From assembly GCF_010998615.1 (NCBI RefSeq), contig NZ_JAAEAH010000005.1:62001-126000 (forward strand): a DNA stretch of 64,000 nucleotides, written 5' to 3'. The notes beneath the pieces are model-generated. The model worked only from the letters and a program-made list of their open reading frames with translations, was not told where the DNA came from and made no database searches. Shown here piece by piece: positions 43,393-52,451 of this stretch (position 1 is the first letter of the stretch; each line of letters begins with the position of its first letter). Both the position numbers and the translations under genes were made by a program. The stretch comes from Myxococcus sp. CA023 (GTDB lineage: Bacteria; Myxococcota; Myxococcia; Myxococcales; Myxococcaceae).

Positions 43393-45489
43393 CTACTTCT
43401 GGTACAGACGCCAGCCCTTGGGGCGGCTCAGGGTGTATTGGAAGGTGACGGTGGACTTGCTGGACGGGGGCACCGTCACGTTCCACTGGAGCTTCCCCGT
43501 TCCCGCGTCGGGCTGAACGGAGGGCACGGCGCGGACCAGCGCCACCTCCACCTTGCCGTCGGTGTTGAGCGGGAGTTGGTCCATCACGCTCACTGCCAGC
43601 GGGAAGGGATAGGGATTGGGAACCTCGATGGTGACTTCGTAGGTACCCACCTCTTCCTTGGAGATGAAGCCCTTCTCCGCCTCGACGAGCCGCACATTGC
43701 GGGCACTGCGCACCGCGCGGTCGATGCCCAGCGGCAGGGTGAAGGTGCCGCCGGGGACGAGCGTCTCCAACGTCGCGGAGCCGGCCGGGTCGGTCCCCAC
43801 GAAGAGCGACGCGTCACCGCCGGGAAGCACGGTCCGGGCGGCGCCTTTGAGTGTCGCGACGAGGTATGCGTTTGGCGAGAGCGCGGGGAACACCTGTCGC
43901 TCCACCTGCACGGGCCAGGATTCGGAGACCAGGGGCAGGCTGCGTTCACCCTTGCCGCTGAGAAGCGTCTCCCGATGCTGCGAGGTGAAGGTGAGGTTGT
44001 AGCCCCCCGCGACGGCGACGGGCGACTCCGGGGCGAATGTGGGGGGCCGCCAGGCAGGCGGTGGGCTCAGTCCCACGTCCTGCGGGATGGAGTCCCTGTG
44101 GACGAACGTCACGTCAATATTGACGCCCGCCATGGAGGAGCTGACGTCGATGATGGGCCCGCGGCCATTGATTCCGATGGTTTCGCGCAGGGAATCGGAT
44201 AGCAACTCCACGTTGACGCGGATCGTACGGGCCGGACGGAGTTGGATGTGGCTGCGGTCATAGGGCTTGTTCGCCTCGCGTTCGAACCGCAAGGTGTAGA
44301 GGTCCGCGGGAATCCCGGGGATGAGGTACTCACCCTTGGCGTTGGTCACTGTCACGTAGTCCCCCTCGAGCGAGGGGGCCGTCGCGATGACGACCACGTC
44401 TGAAAGCGGCTTTCGGGACTGCGCGTCGATGACGGTGCCCAGGATGGTGCCCCGGCCCTTTTCCCGAGGAGGCTCGGGGGCTTGGGGCTGCGTGGGCGCG
44501 GGTTGCTCCCCGGCCTGCGCTCCAGCCAGGAATAGCAACTGCCCACGCAGTGCTTGATCGGCCGATGCCGTGACCTTGGGCTGGCTGTCTGGAGCGGCCT
44601 GCGCGGGCCGAATGGACTCTTGATGGGGATGGGGTGTGGGAATGAAGCGCTCCCGGACGCCCAACTTCCAGGTGCTGAGCTTCGGCATCGCGGTGGCATT
44701 GGAGGGCAGGGCGGTGCTGAGCGTGAGCCGCGCGCCCTCCCAATCCTCACCCGTCTCCTGACTGACGCGGCCGTAGAAGGCCATCTGCATCCGTTGCGAC
44801 TCAGGCTGGAGCTGCAACTCATATCGGGGATACCAGCGGGCCCCGGTGGTGAGGTACGTCAACGTCACCTTCGTGGCGCCTTTGCCCGTGAGCGTGGCGC
44901 CCACCTCGACACCCGGTTCGCCAAACGTCTTGCCCAACGTCGAGGCGCGCTCCTTGTGCTGCTGCTGTTCTTTCTTGAGCGTCTCGGATTGTGCCTCCAG
45001 CTCTCGCATCCGAGCGTCGAGCCGCGCGATGTTGTCAACGAGGAAGGCCGCGGCCGTGCTCCAACTGGAGGGGGGCGTCTGCGCCCGTGTCGCCTCGCCG
45101 TCACCCGGCACCGTGGGGCGAATACGTCGGAGCGCTTCAATCTGAGAGTGATGGACATTGCGCTCCGCAGCGATGCGCGCGAGCGCGACGTCGACGTCTT
45201 CCAGCCTCGCGATGAGCTTCCGGGCTTCGTCATGGGAGAAGGCCTCTCCCTTCACGATGCGCACGTCGACGTGGGACACCTCCGCGCCCTCGGCTTCGAC
45301 GCGGATGGAATCCGTATCCACGTTCTTGGGCAGCCGGGGAAACGTCACCCGCCGCGAGCCGGAAACCGTGAGGCTGCCGGAGCGCACCACTTGCGCCTGG
45401 TCGCTGTAGACCGTGACTGATGTGACGGGGGCTTCGAGCGACGCCCCCAGCACGCCCACTGCCATCAACCCGAGTCCGAGGATGAGCAT
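43393..45489 (-). CDS. DUF4139 protein with inserted carboxypeptidase-regulatory/plug-like domain
   Basis: 698 residues, paralogous to its downstream neighbour (VTVYSDQAQVVRSGSLTV start, coiled coil, VTLTYLTTGARWYPRYELQL, TGEDWEGARLTLSTALP, C-terminal WNVTVPPSSKSTVTFQYTL). About residues 340-460 are extra. GTILGTVIDAQSRKPLSDVVVIAT ... GEYLIPGIPADLYTLRFE is a CarboxypepD_reg beta-sandwich, and RETIGINGRGPIIDVSSSMAGVNIDVTFV resembles a TonB-receptor plug start. No barrel follows. Signal peptide at 1-20. This is the first gene of the pair. Confidence 0.85.
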   Translation of the reverse strand: MLILGLGLMAVGVLGASLEAPVTSVTVYSDQAQVVRSGSLTVSGSRRVTFPRLPKNVDTDSIRVEAEGAEVSHVDVRIVKGEAFSHDEARKLIARLEDVDVALARIAAERNVHHSQIEALRRIRPTVPGDGEATRAQTPPSSWSTAAAFLVDNIARLDARMRELEAQSETLKKEQQQHKERASTLGKTFGEPGVEVGATLTGKGATKVTLTYLTTGARWYPRYELQLQPESQRMQMAFYGRVSQETGEDWEGARLTLSTALPSNATAMPKLSTWKLGVRERFIPTPHPHQESIRPAQAAPDSQPKVTASADQALRGQLLFLAGAQAGEQPAPTQPQAPEPPREKGRGTILGTVIDAQSRKPLSDVVVIATAPSLEGDYVTVTNAKGEYLIPGIPADLYTLRFEREANKPYDRSHIQLRPARTIRVNVELLSDSLRETIGINGRGPIIDVSSSMAGVNIDVTFVHRDSIPQDVGLSPPPAWRPPTFAPESPVAVAGGYNLTFTSQHRETLLSGKGERSLPLVSESWPVQVERQVFPALSPNAYLVATLKGAARTVLPGGDASLFVGTDPAGSATLETLVPGGTFTLPLGIDRAVRSARNVRLVEAEKGFISKEEVGTYEVTIEVPNPYPFPLAVSVMDQLPLNTDGKVEVALVRAVPSVQPDAGTGKLQWNVTVPPSSKSTVTFQYTLSRPKGWRLYQK

Positions 45490-45525
45490 GCGTCCATGCT
45501 GGCGACGGACGCATGGACAATCACG

Positions 45526-46062
45526 TCATGGTTCCCGCACGAAATCCTCACGGAGGAACCGGCGCCGGAGCGTGCGCGTGACTTCGGCGTCCCACCGGGC
45601 GGAGAACACCTCCACGAAGGTGCGTCGGAAGCGCAGCGCGCACGCCAGACACAGCAACGTGGTGGCCAGCCCGATGACCGCGTTCTGCCAGGAGGCGAGG
45701 TTCCACTGTCCCTCCCAGAACCACTCCCGCATGCTCGTGGGCCAGTAGTAGTAGATGGGCCAGCCCGGGCCGCTGCCCGCGAGGTCGCAGAGCAGGTGCA
45801 GGTGAAAGGTGAACAGGGACAGGGCCGCCACCCGCAGCCGCTGCCGCGCCAGCGCCGCGCAGGCCACCGCCGTGACGATGGCACCCACGTAGCCATGGAA
45901 GATGACGTGGTGATAGCGGACGTAATACGCCTCGCCCGCGAGCAGCGTGAGTCCGTCCAGGTCCGGCGCCAGTCCCGCGCAGGTGACGAGGATGCGGTCC
46001 CTGCGCTCCTTGAGGCCCTGCGCCGCGAGCCAGGCCAGCTCGGCATGGACAATGGGATTCAT
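45526..46062 (-). CDS. YdjM-like membrane-bound metal-dependent hydrolase family protein
   Basis: 178 residues. The N-terminal MNPIVHAELAWLAA, LAPDLDGL and RYHHVIFHGYVGAIV supply the His/Asp pattern of the DUF457 (YdjM) family. About four hydrophobic segments and FTFHLHLLCDLAGSGPGWPIYYYWP follow. Members are inner-membrane proteins proposed, without strong proof, to be metal-dependent hydrolases. The ATG start is natural. The gene lies 36 bases upstream of the longer DUF4139 gene and may share its transcript. Confidence 0.83.
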   Translation of the reverse strand: MNPIVHAELAWLAAQGLKERRDRILVTCAGLAPDLDGLTLLAGEAYYVRYHHVIFHGYVGAIVTAVACAALARQRLRVAALSLFTFHLHLLCDLAGSGPGWPIYYYWPTSMREWFWEGQWNLASWQNAVIGLATTLLCLACALRFRRTFVEVFSARWDAEVTRTLRRRFLREDFVREP

Positions 46063-46099
46063 GCCCGCAGCCTATGCCGCTGTCCGGCCTCACTTCACC

Positions 46100-46333
46100 T
46101 CACCCGACCACGGGCGCGCGCCGGGGCGTGCCGAGCAGCTCCAGCGTGCGCATCGCCACGTCCACCAGGGAGGAGGCACACGGGTGGCAGCCTCCACCGC
46201 AGCAGCCCGGCCAGTCACCCTCCGGGTCGCGAAGGAGGGGATACACGCAGCCCCGCAGCGAGTCCGGCAAGCCGACCTCCTCGCACGCGCGGCGCAGGGC
46301 CGTCTGCACGGCCGCGTCCTTCACATCCAGCAC
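46100..46333 (-). CDS. Small Cys-rich protein
   Basis: 77 residues starting at GTG 46333. It reads as normal high-GC3 coding sequence: ALRRACEEVGLPDSLRGCVYPLLRDPEGDWPGCCGGGCHPC, with six cysteines, five of them between residues 29 and 52. The CCGGGCHPC cluster might bind a metal or an iron-sulfur cluster. It is followed 37 bases later by the YdjM-like gene in the same direction, and MarR is divergent. A TGA eight codons upstream of the GTG limits the N-terminus. No family recognised. Confidence 0.55.
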   Translation of the reverse strand: MLDVKDAAVQTALRRACEEVGLPDSLRGCVYPLLRDPEGDWPGCCGGGCHPCASSLVDVAMRTLELLGTPRRAPVVG

Positions 46334-46399
46334 GGCCTGTTCATAACGCCCGGGTCAGCAGGCGCCAGCCCACGGTGCGGAGCGCGCCCTTTCTGATTG

Positions 46400-46414
46400 C
46401 CTAAAATCATTAGG
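46400..46414. promoter_or_regulatory. Perfect palindrome upstream of the MarR gene, likely operator
   Basis: CCTAAAATCATTAGG has five-base arms CCTAA/TTAGG around AATCA, in a rare AT-rich patch of the divergent gap. It sits 20 bases before the GTG start of the MarR gene and ~67 bases before the small Cys-rich ORF. MarR dimers commonly bind such sites to repress their own and a divergent promoter. Confidence 0.6.
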
Positions 46415-46434
46415 GGCCTTACGAGGCCTGTGCC

Positions 46435-46983
46435 GTGCCTACTCGATCTCCCACTTCCCCGACGTCCGCGGCGATGCCTCGCTACGAGCGGCTCCAGCGC
46501 CTGGCGCTGCGCTTCCCCGAGCTCGACGCCAGCGCCATCGAGACGTGCATCACGTTGCTGCGGGCTTCGCACGACTTGTCGGGGGCCTATGAGGCGCACC
46601 TGGGCCGTCACGGGCTGTCGATGGGGCGCTTCATGGTGCTGGTCCGACTGCTCACCACCGAGGACGACGACGTGGAGCGCGTGAGTGGGCTCACGCCCGC
46701 GGACCTCGCGGAGAGCTCTGGCGTCAGCCGGGCCACGATGACGGGGCTGCTGGACACGTTGGAGAAGGATGCCCTCATCTCCCGCGAGGACCATCCGGAG
46801 GACCGCCGCATGTACACGGTGCGCCTCACGCCCAAGGCCCGGCAACTCATCGAGAGCGTGTTGCCGGACCACTACCGGCGGATTGCCGCGTTGATGGCGC
46901 CCTTGAGTGAAGAGGAGCGCACCACGCTGCGGACGTTGCTGGCCAAGGTCAGCTCAGGGCTCCCCTTGCTCAAGGAGCCCTGA
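46435..46983 (+). CDS. MarR-family transcriptional regulator
   Basis: 182 residues. The winged helix is clear: LTPADLAESSGVSRATMTGLLDTLEKDALISREDHPEDRRMYTVRLTPKARQLIE, with the D-x-R-x-x wing motif at EDRRMYTV. Flanking helices (~20-60 and ~140-175) form the dimer interface. GTG 46435 is preferred because GAGG lies eight bases upstream; ATG 46474 would trim 13 residues but has no ribosome-binding site. The palindrome at 46400-46414 suggests autoregulation. The ligand is unknown. Confidence 0.87.
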   Translation: MPTRSPTSPTSAAMPRYERLQRLALRFPELDASAIETCITLLRASHDLSGAYEAHLGRHGLSMGRFMVLVRLLTTEDDDVERVSGLTPADLAESSGVSRATMTGLLDTLEKDALISREDHPEDRRMYTVRLTPKARQLIESVLPDHYRRIAALMAPLSEEERTTLRTLLAKVSSGLPLLKEP

Positions 46984-47045
46984 CGCACGACCTTGCCGCG
47001 CGGGGCCTGCCGTATCACCGACACGCCCCGCGATGCCGAGGCCGC

Positions 47046-48080
47046 TCAGTGCTTCGCGTGGGCGCGAGCCTGTGCTGGCTTGCGGCGGCGGGCGAACAGC
47101 GCGGCGAAGGAGAGCAGGCCCACCGCGGCGGTGATGGGCACACCCGCCGTTCCGCCGCCGGAGGCATTGCAGCCCCGCGCCCCGTCGGCGCCCAGCGGAC
47201 GCTCCCCGGAGAGGACGTCCTCGGGGGTGGTGACGTCCCAGCGGGGCTGCGGCTGCGTGTCGGGTGTCCGGACGATGGGCTCGTCGGGGAGCTCCTCGGA
47301 CGGCGCGTCCTCACCTGGCTGCTCCGGCGCGGGAGTGGTGGGCTCGGGCTCCGGCGCGGGGGCCGGCTCCGGCGGCGGCATGACCTCCTCCATCGTCGAG
47401 GCCATGGTGAAACCGTCGTGGTACACGCTGGCCTCGGGACGGATGGCGTCGTCGCGGTACAGGCCCAGCTTCAGGTAGTTCATCTCCTTGCCGAACTGCG
47501 TCGCGACGTAGGTCTTCGGCACGACGACCTCGTTGTTGTGCCAGAGCTGGACGAAGCCCGTCTTCGCGTTGGGCGACCACTTCACCTGCAACACGAAGTC
47601 GCTCCAGTCTCCGCGCTTGAGCGGGGCCGTCCACAGCACCTTGCCCTTCGCGCCGCCCACGCGCATGTGCATCTCTTCGCCGCGCACGTAGAACTCCAGC
47701 GGCGGTGAGCCGCAGCAGCCCTCCTGGTGCCACTGCGCGAAGACCTGCCAGCTGTCATCGAGCGGGTAGTTGGCGGGGAAGAGGGTGCTCCACTTGTAGT
47801 ACCAGGTGGAGTCCGTCTTCTCCTGGCTGATGTAGAGCAGTTCATTGCGGTTGCCGCTGGCGTTGATGGGGTCATCGCCCTGGCGCACCGTGGCCTTCAG
47901 CGCATAGCGGCCCTCGCGGACCACATCCGTCACGACCTGGAGACGGTTGTTGGAGACGCTCTGACTGCGCGTCCACTGCGAGGTATTGCCCGTCTCGAAG
48001 TCGCCTTTCCACACCACGTCCGCGGAGGCGAACGAGGGAATCAGAGACACCAGGGCGGCGAGTCGAAGCAGCTGCGTCAA
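47046..48080 (-). CDS. Secreted polysaccharide-lyase-like protein with MYXO-CTERM anchor
   Basis: 344 residues. A signal peptide precedes the jelly-roll domain (~25-225: WKGDFETGNTSQWT, VVREGRYALKATVRQGDD, NRNELLY, YYKWSTLFPANYPLDDSWQVFAQWHQE, EMNYLKLGLYRDD), resembling heparin-lyase/glucuronan-lyase folds. A long Pro/Glu linker leads to GCNASGGGTAG, a hydrophobic helix and RRRKP. This is the MYXO-CTERM sorting pattern: an invariant Cys, a membrane segment and an Arg cluster. Surface display is therefore likely. The sugar substrate is unknown. Confidence 0.8.
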   Translation of the reverse strand: MTQLLRLAALVSLIPSFASADVVWKGDFETGNTSQWTRSQSVSNNRLQVVTDVVREGRYALKATVRQGDDPINASGNRNELLYISQEKTDSTWYYKWSTLFPANYPLDDSWQVFAQWHQEGCCGSPPLEFYVRGEEMHMRVGGAKGKVLWTAPLKRGDWSDFVLQVKWSPNAKTGFVQLWHNNEVVVPKTYVATQFGKEMNYLKLGLYRDDAIRPEASVYHDGFTMASTMEEVMPPPEPAPAPEPEPTTPAPEQPGEDAPSEELPDEPIVRTPDTQPQPRWDVTTPEDVLSGERPLGADGARGCNASGGGTAGVPITAAVGLLSFAALFARRRKPAQARAHAKH

Positions 48081-48531
48081 GCGAGGTCCTTTCGTTCCAG
48101 GTTGGCGCAGTGGGACACTCAGGCGGACGTGCTACTTCCCGCTCGTGTCCTCTCGTAAAACCCTCAGGCGGACGTGGGTCCGCCGTCTCAGGTAGAGGGC
48201 TGCCTGACGGGCGGGCCTCTGGCGTCATGCTGGCTTTTTCCTCCGAGGAGACAGTGATTCCGAAGGGATGCGCGGAGGACCTGCACTCAAGGTTTTCGGC
48301 GCAAGCCGTCTCCAGGTCAGGCCGCCTGGTTCACGGCCTGACCACCCGGCGAATCGTGGGCGGGCAGTCGGGGAGGTGGGTTGGAAAAAGCGGGAGAAAT
48401 GCCGCAGGTGGCGATGAGCCAGGCGTCTGTTTCGGGTCGCCCAGCCTCCCCGGAAGTCGGTGGAGAGCGGTGGATGGTGTACAACGCGATAGCTGGGCGG
48501 CTGCTTGGGGGATGGCGCCCGAGGGGGCAGT
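48081..48531. other. Divergent intergenic region with a 14-bp direct repeat
   Basis: A 451-base gap between the lyase and CHAT genes. CTCAGGCGGACGTG occurs at 48118-48131 and again at 48163-48176, 45 bases apart, ~40-95 bases upstream of the lyase start, and may be a regulator site. Nothing else convincing was found; ORFs in the gap have no ribosome-binding sites and atypical composition. Confidence 0.4.
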
Positions 48532-51276
48532 ATGTTGAAGCCGGCGTACGACAAAGTCCTGGTCCTGGCGCTGGCCACGCCCGTCTTGGTGTTGACCGTC
48601 CTTCTTGCCCGCACGCCCTCCAAGGGAAGCGGGGCACCTGTATCAGCGCAGTTCTGGGCGGAGCGCCGCTCCGCGTCACGCATCGAGGCCCGGCTCACGC
48701 ACCCCGAAGCGGACCGCTACCGGCCACGCATGTCGGCGGGCGGCTGCCCCGTCACTCCCGAACCCATCCCACTGCGAGACCTCGCCCGGCTGGAGGAAGC
48801 GGGCGACCTGTCCGGTATCGCCTCCGCGTATGCCCTTCAGGGCGAGTGGAACCAGGCGGCCTCGTTCCTGGAGCGCATGCCCGCCTCTCCGGACCGCGAC
48901 AGTGATTTGGCCGCGGTGTACCTCGCCCGCGGCTCGCATGAGCAGGCCTTGCGGTTGCTGGACGGCGTGCTGAAGGCGCAGCCGAAGCATGCGCAGGCCA
49001 TGTGGAACCGCGCGCTGGTGCTCCAGGCGATGGGGCTCACGATGAAGGCGGCGGACACCTTCGAACAGGTGGCGCTGATGGGGGAGTCGGGCTGGAGCCG
49101 CGAGGCGAAGGCCAACGCCCGTGAGCAGCGCGACGCCACGATGGAGCGCGCCCGCCGGTGGAAGGAAGCGCGCGAGGCCACGCTGGCGCTGGTGGATGAC
49201 CCTCAGGCACCTCTTCCGCTGGAGGCGGCCCGCAAGGACCCGGGCATCGTCCGGCAGGCCTTCTATGAAGTGGTCCGCGCGGCGCCGTCGAAGGAGCGCG
49301 TCCTGGCCCTGTTGCCCCTGGCGCAGGAGCTGGACCGCGGCCACGGCGGCTCCACGCTGACGGACTACGTCAAGCGGGTGAGCGGCCGGAACTTCACGCG
49401 CCGCGGCGCGCTGTCGCGTGAGTATGCGTCGCTGGTGCGCGGCAAGCTGAACCAGCCGGACAAGCTGCTGGAGCGGGTGCTGGCGTCGGGAGAGGACGAC
49501 CTCTTCCTGGGCACGGCCCAGCACACGCGGGCCACGCGCCGCATGGTGTCGCAGGTGGTGGAGCGGGCGAAGCGCCAGAACGACCCCTGGTTCAACCTCT
49601 ATATCGAACGTGAGGAGGCCATCCGCGAGACGGCCGAGGGCCAGTGGTGGAAGGCCGAGCAGCGCATCTTCAACGCGCTCCAGCGCTGCCGCGAGGGCGG
49701 CCTGTCCGCGCGCTGCGTGGACCTGGAGCTGCGCCTGGGCATCCTCTACGCCGACCTCCAGCGCCTCACCGAGGGCGAGCAGCATGCCCGCACCGCCTGG
49801 GCCTGGGCGCGTCAGCTCCGGGAATGGGACATGGAGTTCACCGCCCTGGAGACGCTGGCCGCCATCAGCCGCTCACGCGGGGACTTCGCCAGCTCGCGTG
49901 CCTATGTGGAGGAGTGGTCCGCCCGTGGGCACGGCAACTGCGTCTGGCCCCGGGAGAACCTGGCCCACACGTACTACCTGGACAACCGCATGGACGACGC
50001 GCGCCGCGAAGTGGACGCGAACGCCGCCTGCAAGAACGAGCCGCTGAGCCTGCTGTTCGCCGTCAACCTCGCGGAGCTGTCGCGCACCCGGCCGAAGCCT
50101 GGGGACGAGGCGTTGCTGCGGCAGGCCCTCACGTGGGCCGACCACAGCAACCCCATGCCCAGCGACGCGGTGTATGCCCGTTACGTGGAGGGCCGCTTCC
50201 TGCTGGATTCCGACAGAGCCCGGGGGCTGGCGCTGCTGCGGCAGACCATCACCGAGGCGGAGGCGTTGCCTCGGGGAGATTCACTGGCGCGCGAGGCCTG
50301 GGCGCTGAGCTATTCGTCGCTCGTCACGGACGCGGGCAAGGCGGGCGAGTACACCCAGGCGCTGGAGTTGATGGCCGCGCAGCTTGGCACGCCCGTGCCT
50401 CAGCGCTGCGCCCTGGCGGCGGCGGTGCATGGCGAGCGCACGGTGCTGGTGGCGCGCGGGACGCAAGGCCAGGTGCTGGGCCACTACGAGACGGACCGGC
50501 AGGGGCCATTCATCCGCGCGGACACCTCGCGGCTGGTGCCGGATCGGCTGCGTGAGGTGTTGCGTGGCTGCGAGCGCGTGGACGTGCTCGCCTGGCCGCC
50601 CGTCTTCGGCCGCACGGACGTGTTGCCGCCGGAGGTGCCCTGGAGCTTCCGGCTCGGCCGCACGGCCCAGCCGCGCACCACGCCCAACGCCCGGCGGCTC
50701 GTCATCTCCAGTGTGGATGCGCCCGCGCTGCTCCAACTGCCGCGGCTTCCTCCGTGGCTGCCTTCCCAGGAGCCGGAGGCGGTGCCGCTGCAGGTGCTGT
50801 CCGGCTCGGACGCCACGCCCGCGCGCGTGCTGGCGGACATGCGGGACGCCACCGAAATCGAAATCCACGCCCACGGCATCATGGACCCGGCGCTCTCGGA
50901 TGCGTCGCTGGTGGTGCTGTCCCCGGAGACGAGCGGCCGCTACGCGCTCACCGCGGACGTGGTGCGGCAGCAGAAGCTCACGGGGGCGCCCATGGTGTTC
51001 CTGGCGGCGTGCAGCGCCGGACGCGCGGCGAGCACCACCACCAGCCACGAGCCCTTCAGCCTGCCCGCGGCCTTCATCGACGCGGGCGCGCGGGCGGTGC
51101 TGGCCTCCACGGTGGACATCCCGGATGCCGCCGGCCGCTTCTTCGATGGGGTCCGGCGCCGCATTCGCGAAGGGGCCGCGCCGGCGGTGGCGCTGCGGGA
51201 CGAGCGTCAGCGCTGGTTGGAGCGGGACAGCCGTGCCGGGTGGACCCGGCACGTCATCCTCGTGGAGTCATATTGA
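48532..51276 (+). CDS. Membrane-anchored TPR-CHAT putative caspase-like protease
   Basis: 914 residues. One N-terminal transmembrane helix (~8-25) is followed by TPR-like repeats to ~640 (SYALQGEWNQAASFLERMPASPDRDSDLAAVYLARG, QPKHAQAMWNRALVLQAMG). The C-terminal ~230 residues are a CHAT domain, with the catalytic His in IEIHAHGI (H781) and the catalytic Cys in VFLAACSAGRA (C827). Residues ~30-430 are clearly paralogous to the anti-sigma protein at 53330-54730. The ATG follows GAGGGGGCAGT. CHAT proteases of other systems cleave specific partners; none is known here. Confidence 0.88.
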   Translation: MLKPAYDKVLVLALATPVLVLTVLLARTPSKGSGAPVSAQFWAERRSASRIEARLTHPEADRYRPRMSAGGCPVTPEPIPLRDLARLEEAGDLSGIASAYALQGEWNQAASFLERMPASPDRDSDLAAVYLARGSHEQALRLLDGVLKAQPKHAQAMWNRALVLQAMGLTMKAADTFEQVALMGESGWSREAKANAREQRDATMERARRWKEAREATLALVDDPQAPLPLEAARKDPGIVRQAFYEVVRAAPSKERVLALLPLAQELDRGHGGSTLTDYVKRVSGRNFTRRGALSREYASLVRGKLNQPDKLLERVLASGEDDLFLGTAQHTRATRRMVSQVVERAKRQNDPWFNLYIEREEAIRETAEGQWWKAEQRIFNALQRCREGGLSARCVDLELRLGILYADLQRLTEGEQHARTAWAWARQLREWDMEFTALETLAAISRSRGDFASSRAYVEEWSARGHGNCVWPRENLAHTYYLDNRMDDARREVDANAACKNEPLSLLFAVNLAELSRTRPKPGDEALLRQALTWADHSNPMPSDAVYARYVEGRFLLDSDRARGLALLRQTITEAEALPRGDSLAREAWALSYSSLVTDAGKAGEYTQALELMAAQLGTPVPQRCALAAAVHGERTVLVARGTQGQVLGHYETDRQGPFIRADTSRLVPDRLREVLRGCERVDVLAWPPVFGRTDVLPPEVPWSFRLGRTAQPRTTPNARRLVISSVDAPALLQLPRLPPWLPSQEPEAVPLQVLSGSDATPARVLADMRDATEIEIHAHGIMDPALSDASLVVLSPETSGRYALTADVVRQQKLTGAPMVFLAACSAGRAASTTTSHEPFSLPAAFIDAGARAVLASTVDIPDAAGRFFDGVRRRIREGAAPAVALRDERQRWLERDSRAGWTRHVILVESY

Positions 51277-51303
51277 GTGCAGGCGGCCGCGCGGTGCGGC
51301 CGT

Positions 51304-52311
51304 CTACTGCGGAGTCCTCAGGTGCGTGTTGCCTCCCGGGAGCTGGAAATGATGGAACGTGACAGTGGCGCTCACGTCCAGTGCGCGCACCCAGTGCCAC
51401 CACCCCACGGGCAGGAAGAGCAGCTCGCCCGGCTCCACCACGCCCTCCAGGACGGTGGCCTCGCCGTAGAGCGGGAAGCGCGCCGCGTCCGGGCTCGCCG
51501 CGTCCACGGAGCTGAAGGTGCCATGGCGCGGGTAGACGAGGTGGCGCTGGAAGGACGGCACCAGCCGCACGTGCTTGCGGCCCATCACCTGGCCCAGCAG
51601 CACGTTCATGTTGTCGTGGTGGAGCGGGGTGACGGTGCCCGGCGGTCCCAGCAGCAGCGTCGTCATGTCGGGACGCAGCTCCGGGTCGATGATGCCGGCG
51701 GGCGCGCGGATGTCCTCGCGCAGCCGGGCCAGTCCGTCGCGCTTCCAGTTCTCGTTGCGCGGCACCATGTAGAAGTCGTTCGTCTCGCCGCCCGTCTCCA
51801 CCCGCTGGACGTAGTCGCGCAGCTTCACCACCTGGCGGTGTTTGTCGGGCTGCGAGGCATGGTCCGGGTTGGTGTCGCGCCCGGACATGATTTCCACCTC
51901 CACGTCCCCGAAGCGCTCCCGGAAGTCCGCGAGCGACCAGCGGCGCATCGCCGGCCAGTCCTCCATGAAGCCCTGCAGCACCACCGGCCGGTGACCGAAG
52001 TAGTAGCGGGTGAAGAACTCCTCCGGGCTCACCCCGCGGCGCTTCTCCAGCGTCACCGCGCCGGACTGGCGGTGCAGCTCCGCGTAGAGGTCCGCCATCG
52101 CCTCCAGCCACTCGTAGCGCCGGCCAATCCGCCGCGCCGCCACCATGTAGGGGTGCGCCTGTGCCGCGGCGATCTCCCGCTGCGCCAGCGAAGCCTCCAC
52201 GCCCGCATCCACAAGCACCCGCTGCGCGTCCTCCGCGCTCACGCCCAGGGCGAGGTTCTCCGCCAGCCAGGTGTGCCACTCCAATGCCAGGCGCGAATCT
52301 TCCCTGCTCAT
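51304..52311 (-). CDS. JmjC/cupin-8-type Fe(II)/2-oxoglutarate-dependent oxygenase
   Basis: 335 residues. The first ~100 are helical. The cupin_8 fold then has YYFGHRPVVLQGFMEDWPAMRRWSL, the family's typical entry block, and the iron triad from VTPLHHDNMNVLL (H-x-D) and LPVGWWHWVRAL (distal His). Members hydroxylate protein or peptide side chains. It is divergent from a short ORF at 52452 and lies between the CHAT gene and the sigma/anti-sigma pair. A role in modifying one of them is possible but unproven. Confidence 0.88.
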   Translation of the reverse strand: MSREDSRLALEWHTWLAENLALGVSAEDAQRVLVDAGVEASLAQREIAAAQAHPYMVAARRIGRRYEWLEAMADLYAELHRQSGAVTLEKRRGVSPEEFFTRYYFGHRPVVLQGFMEDWPAMRRWSLADFRERFGDVEVEIMSGRDTNPDHASQPDKHRQVVKLRDYVQRVETGGETNDFYMVPRNENWKRDGLARLREDIRAPAGIIDPELRPDMTTLLLGPPGTVTPLHHDNMNVLLGQVMGRKHVRLVPSFQRHLVYPRHGTFSSVDAASPDAARFPLYGEATVLEGVVEPGELLFLPVGWWHWVRALDVSATVTFHHFQLPGGNTHLRTPQ

Positions 52312-52451
52312 TCAGAACTCCGTGAATTCCATGTCGCGAGTTGCCCCGTCAGATGCACGGGGTTGGCGCGTGTCATGATAAGGACTGTACGTGTTGCCGT
52401 ATCATCCATGTCTAGCTTTCAGACCATCCCCATCGCGAGGTGCGAGCGCTC

